Below, in pieces: positions 62,336 to 64,000 of a stretch of DNA of 64,000 bases. The position numbers and the translations under genes were made by a program. The notes beneath the pieces are model-generated. The model was given only the letters and a program-made list of their open reading frames with translations, had not been told where the DNA came from and did not search any database. The stretch comes from Sinorhizobium psoraleae (GTDB taxonomy: Bacteria > Pseudomonadota > Alphaproteobacteria > Rhizobiales > Rhizobiaceae), in NCBI RefSeq assembly GCF_013283645.1, contig NZ_JABEKV010000002.1, positions 1,123,798 to 1,187,797 of the forward strand, in the 5' to 3' direction. Numbering within the stretch: position 1 is the first letter of the stretch; each line of letters opens with the position of its first letter.

Positions 62336-62899
62336 TCACATCGCGGCATTCCCGGCGCCGGAAAGCGCTGTGAGATCGTCCCAGCGATAGGCGACCTGAT
62401 CGTAGATTTCTCCGCCGACGCTGACGCGCCCTCGACCGACGACGCGGGCACCGAGCCGTTCATAAAAAGCGCGGTTCGGATTGTCGGCCAGCACCCAGGC
62501 AAAAAGCGACGAGGCGCCCGTGTCCCGGCAATGCCCGGCAATCGTGCGCACGAGCGCAGAGCCGATGCCGGCACCCTGGAACTCCTCCAGGAGATAGAGC
62601 GTATAGAGTTCCCGATCGAAGGCCGGCGGCATCGAACGCGCCCGCCCGTAGCTCGCCAGGCCGATGACCTTCTTGGTGGCCATGTCGACTGCGACGGTGT
62701 GGAAAACGCCTGCGGCGCGCATCCGGCGCGCATGCCGGATCGCCTGATCCTCGACTGTCATCGCATCGAGATACGCATCGGAAATGAGCCCGCGAAACGT
62801 CGACCGCCAGGTTTCGACGAGCACTGACGCCATCATCAGGACATCGTCGCGGACGGCCGGTCGGATTTCAATGCGTCTGATGTTCCTCATTGTAGACAT
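62336..62899 (-). CDS. GNAT-family N-acetyltransferase
   Basis: A 187-residue acetyl-CoA-dependent acetyltransferase. Core features are IRPAVRDDVLMMASVLVETW near the start, LYLLEEFQGAGIGSALVRTI near residue 97 (the QGAGIG acetyl-CoA loop) and LFAWVLADNPNRAFYERLGARVVG near residue 124, where NRAFYERLGA is typical. The acceptor is unknown. Start at ATG 62899 (MSTMRNIRRIEIRPA) or 62890; ribosome-binding sequences are weak. It is convergent with the DUF1513 gene, 6 bases apart. Confidence 0.9.
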   Translation of the reverse strand: MSTMRNIRRIEIRPAVRDDVLMMASVLVETWRSTFRGLISDAYLDAMTVEDQAIRHARRMRAAGVFHTVAVDMATKKVIGLASYGRARSMPPAFDRELYTLYLLEEFQGAGIGSALVRTIAGHCRDTGASSLFAWVLADNPNRAFYERLGARVVGRGRVSVGGEIYDQVAYRWDDLTALSGAGNAAM

Positions 62900-63105
62900 A
62901 TATGGATCAGCAGGGGTTCGCGAAAGCAAGCGCCGGTCCCAATTTGCGCATCTTTTGCCCCGATGCGGTTGAAGCGCGAAAGCTGGCGCCGGCGGTTGCC
63001 CAGCGCGCCGATTTTCCGCGTCGCTCATGCTTGTCCTGCTTCCGCCCGCGTGCCACTGTCGGGCGAAGCGGGCAGTCGGCCCCGCCCTCGGAAAGGCTTC
63101 TTCTA

Positions 63106-63561
63106 TTGATCGACGACAGCGAGCCGCATGATTTTCACGCCCGCATCCGGGAAAGCTTCAACCGCCAGGCGGCGATGCACACCATCGGCGCGGAGTTGAC
63201 GCGCATCGAACAGGGAACGGTAGAGATCGAATTGCCCTTCGACGGCAAGCTCACGCAGCAACACGGCCTGCTGCATGCCGGGGTGATTTCTGCCGCGCTT
63301 GACGCCGCCGGCACCTATGCGGCCTATTCGCTGATCGACCCCGACGCATCGCTGTTGACGATCGAATTCAAGGTGAACCTTCTGTCGCCCGGCCGCGGCG
63401 ACCGCTTTCTTTTCCGCGGCGAGGTGACGAAGCCTGGCACGACAATCATCGTTTCGGATGGGCGGGGCTATGCCATACGCCCGGACGGTCCGGCAAAGCT
63501 GATCGCATCGATGACGGGCACCATGATGGTGGTGCGCGGACGCGAGGGGATCGAGGGATGA
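63106..63561 (+). CDS. PaaI/hotdog-family thioesterase-like protein
   Basis: A 151-residue hotdog-fold protein, starting most likely with TTG at 63106 after GGAAAGG; an open frame extends to 62902 but its sequence is not thioesterase-like. The PaaI/YdiI-type core is PFDGKLTQQHGLLHAGVISAALDAAGTYAAYS near residue 43 (HGLLHAG, with the catalytic-type Asp in LDAA), then TIEFKVNLLSPGRGDRFLF and the strand TIIVSDGRGYAI. Probably hydrolyses an acyl-CoA; substrate unknown. It overlaps the following nucleosidase gene (ATGA). Confidence 0.9.
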   Translation: MIDDSEPHDFHARIRESFNRQAAMHTIGAELTRIEQGTVEIELPFDGKLTQQHGLLHAGVISAALDAAGTYAAYSLIDPDASLLTIEFKVNLLSPGRGDRFLFRGEVTKPGTTIIVSDGRGYAIRPDGPAKLIASMTGTMMVVRGREGIEG

Positions 63562-64000
63562 GCTTTGAACTGAAGTCCGTGGCCGGCAGGAAGATCCTCT
63601 ACGTGATGGCGGTCGACGCGGAATATGGGCCAAGTCTGCGCGCCCGGATTGCACCGCTGATGACTGGCGTCGGCCCGGTCGAAGCCGCCGTCACATTGAC
63701 GCGGACGCTCGCCAGGCTCGATGGCGGCAATAATCTGCCCGATCTCGTCGTTTCGCTGGGCTCGGCGGGGTCCGCCACGCTCGAACAGACCGAAGTCTAC
63801 CAGGCGACCTCAGTCGGCTATCGCGACATGGACGCGTCCGTGCTGGGTTTCGAGAAGGGGGCAACGCCGTTCCTCGATCTGCCCGCCGTCGTCGACCTGC
63901 CCCTACGCATTCCGGGCGTAAGGGAGGCGCGGCTTTCGACCGGCGCCAATATCGTCTCGGGAAAGACCTATGACGGGATAGACGCCGACATGGTCGAGAT
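63558..64000 (+). CDS. MTA/SAH nucleosidase-like phosphorylase-fold protein, 3' end cut by window edge
   Basis: The gene starts at ATG 63558, overlapping the thioesterase stop (ATGA), and runs off the right edge. The 147 visible residues, beginning MSFELKSVAGRKILYVMAVD, show the nucleoside phosphorylase fold: LMTGVGPVEAAVTLTRTLAR near residue 35, VVSLGSAGSATLEQTEVYQ near residue 64 and RLSTGANIVSG near residue 124. These fit 5'-methylthioadenosine/S-adenosylhomocysteine nucleosidase, which removes adenine from MTA and SAH. The missing C-terminus would hold the substrate-discriminating residues. Confidence 0.9.
   Translation, partial: MSFELKSVAGRKILYVMAVDAEYGPSLRARIAPLMTGVGPVEAAVTLTRTLARLDGGNNLPDLVVSLGSAGSATLEQTEVYQATSVGYRDMDASVLGFEKGATPFLDLPAVVDLPLRIPGVREARLSTGANIVSGKTYDGIDADMVE

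Overview
This is a GC-rich window with the gene order, protein sequences and dispersed repeats of a fast-growing Rhizobiaceae chromosome, most likely Sinorhizobium/Ensifer. The pointers are the block ubiB-ubiE-mutM-enoyl-CoA hydratase-rpsT-dnaA, with dnaA far from dnaN; an iolR-iolC-iolD-iolE-iolB cluster with an iolC that carries a C-terminal DUF2090 domain; a Sinorhizobium-type PmtA; and about 105-base twin-palindrome repeats that look like RIME1 elements. No rRNA, tRNA, CRISPR array, prophage or complete insertion sequence was seen.

Layout. 1-2.5 kb: a partial YciI-like gene, then a drug/metabolite transporter divergent from a LysR regulator. 2.5-9.8 kb: dnaA, rpsT, enoyl-CoA hydratase and mutM on the minus strand, and ubiE-ubiB on the plus strand. 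9.8-15.2 kb: a GNAT acetyltransferase behind a short leader ORF and an apparent Shine-Dalgarno-masking hairpin, a small secreted protein, an SDR that has lost its active site, an ankyrin protein, a deaminase, coaBC and a class II amidotransferase. 15.3-23.9 kb: the inositol catabolic locus. 24-37 kb: mixed metabolism, transporters and regulators, including prfC, dut, cysK and comM. 37.1-42.5 kb: the ugpBAEC glycerol-3-phosphate importer with a coupled phosphoesterase-family gene. 42.6-49.3 kb: yraN-rsmI, dnaN, pmtA, a phosphatase-fold gene, pyrF and an NDUFA9-like protein. 49.5-55.5 kb: uppP, a glutathione transferase, queG, an epimerase, an RlpA-like protein and an RsmB-type methyltransferase. 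55.6-62.3 kb: a periplasmic imelysin / di-heme protein / imelysin / DUF1513 iron-associated locus with a CorA-type transporter gene inside it. 62.3-64 kb: a GNAT, a thioesterase and a partial nucleosidase.

The inositol genes form one pathway: the RpiR-type IolR probably represses through GGAA-N6-TTCC-like sites that overlap the promoters, IolE dehydrates inosose, IolD opens the ring, IolB isomerises the product, and IolC phosphorylates and probably cleaves it. The inositol dehydrogenase and IolA steps are not in this window, although a Gfo/Idh/MocA enzyme sits just upstream.

The most unusual observations are (i) a leader-ORF plus mutually exclusive hairpin arrangement in front of a GNAT gene, which looks like translation attenuation; (ii) a 201-base TA-flanked inverted-repeat element inserted exactly in frame in the di-heme protein gene, adding 67 codons; (iii) a second palindromic repeat family member that supplies the N-terminus of UgpA; and (iv) a dense cluster of GANTC (CcrM) sites upstream of dnaA. 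All were read by eye; no database search or folding program was run.
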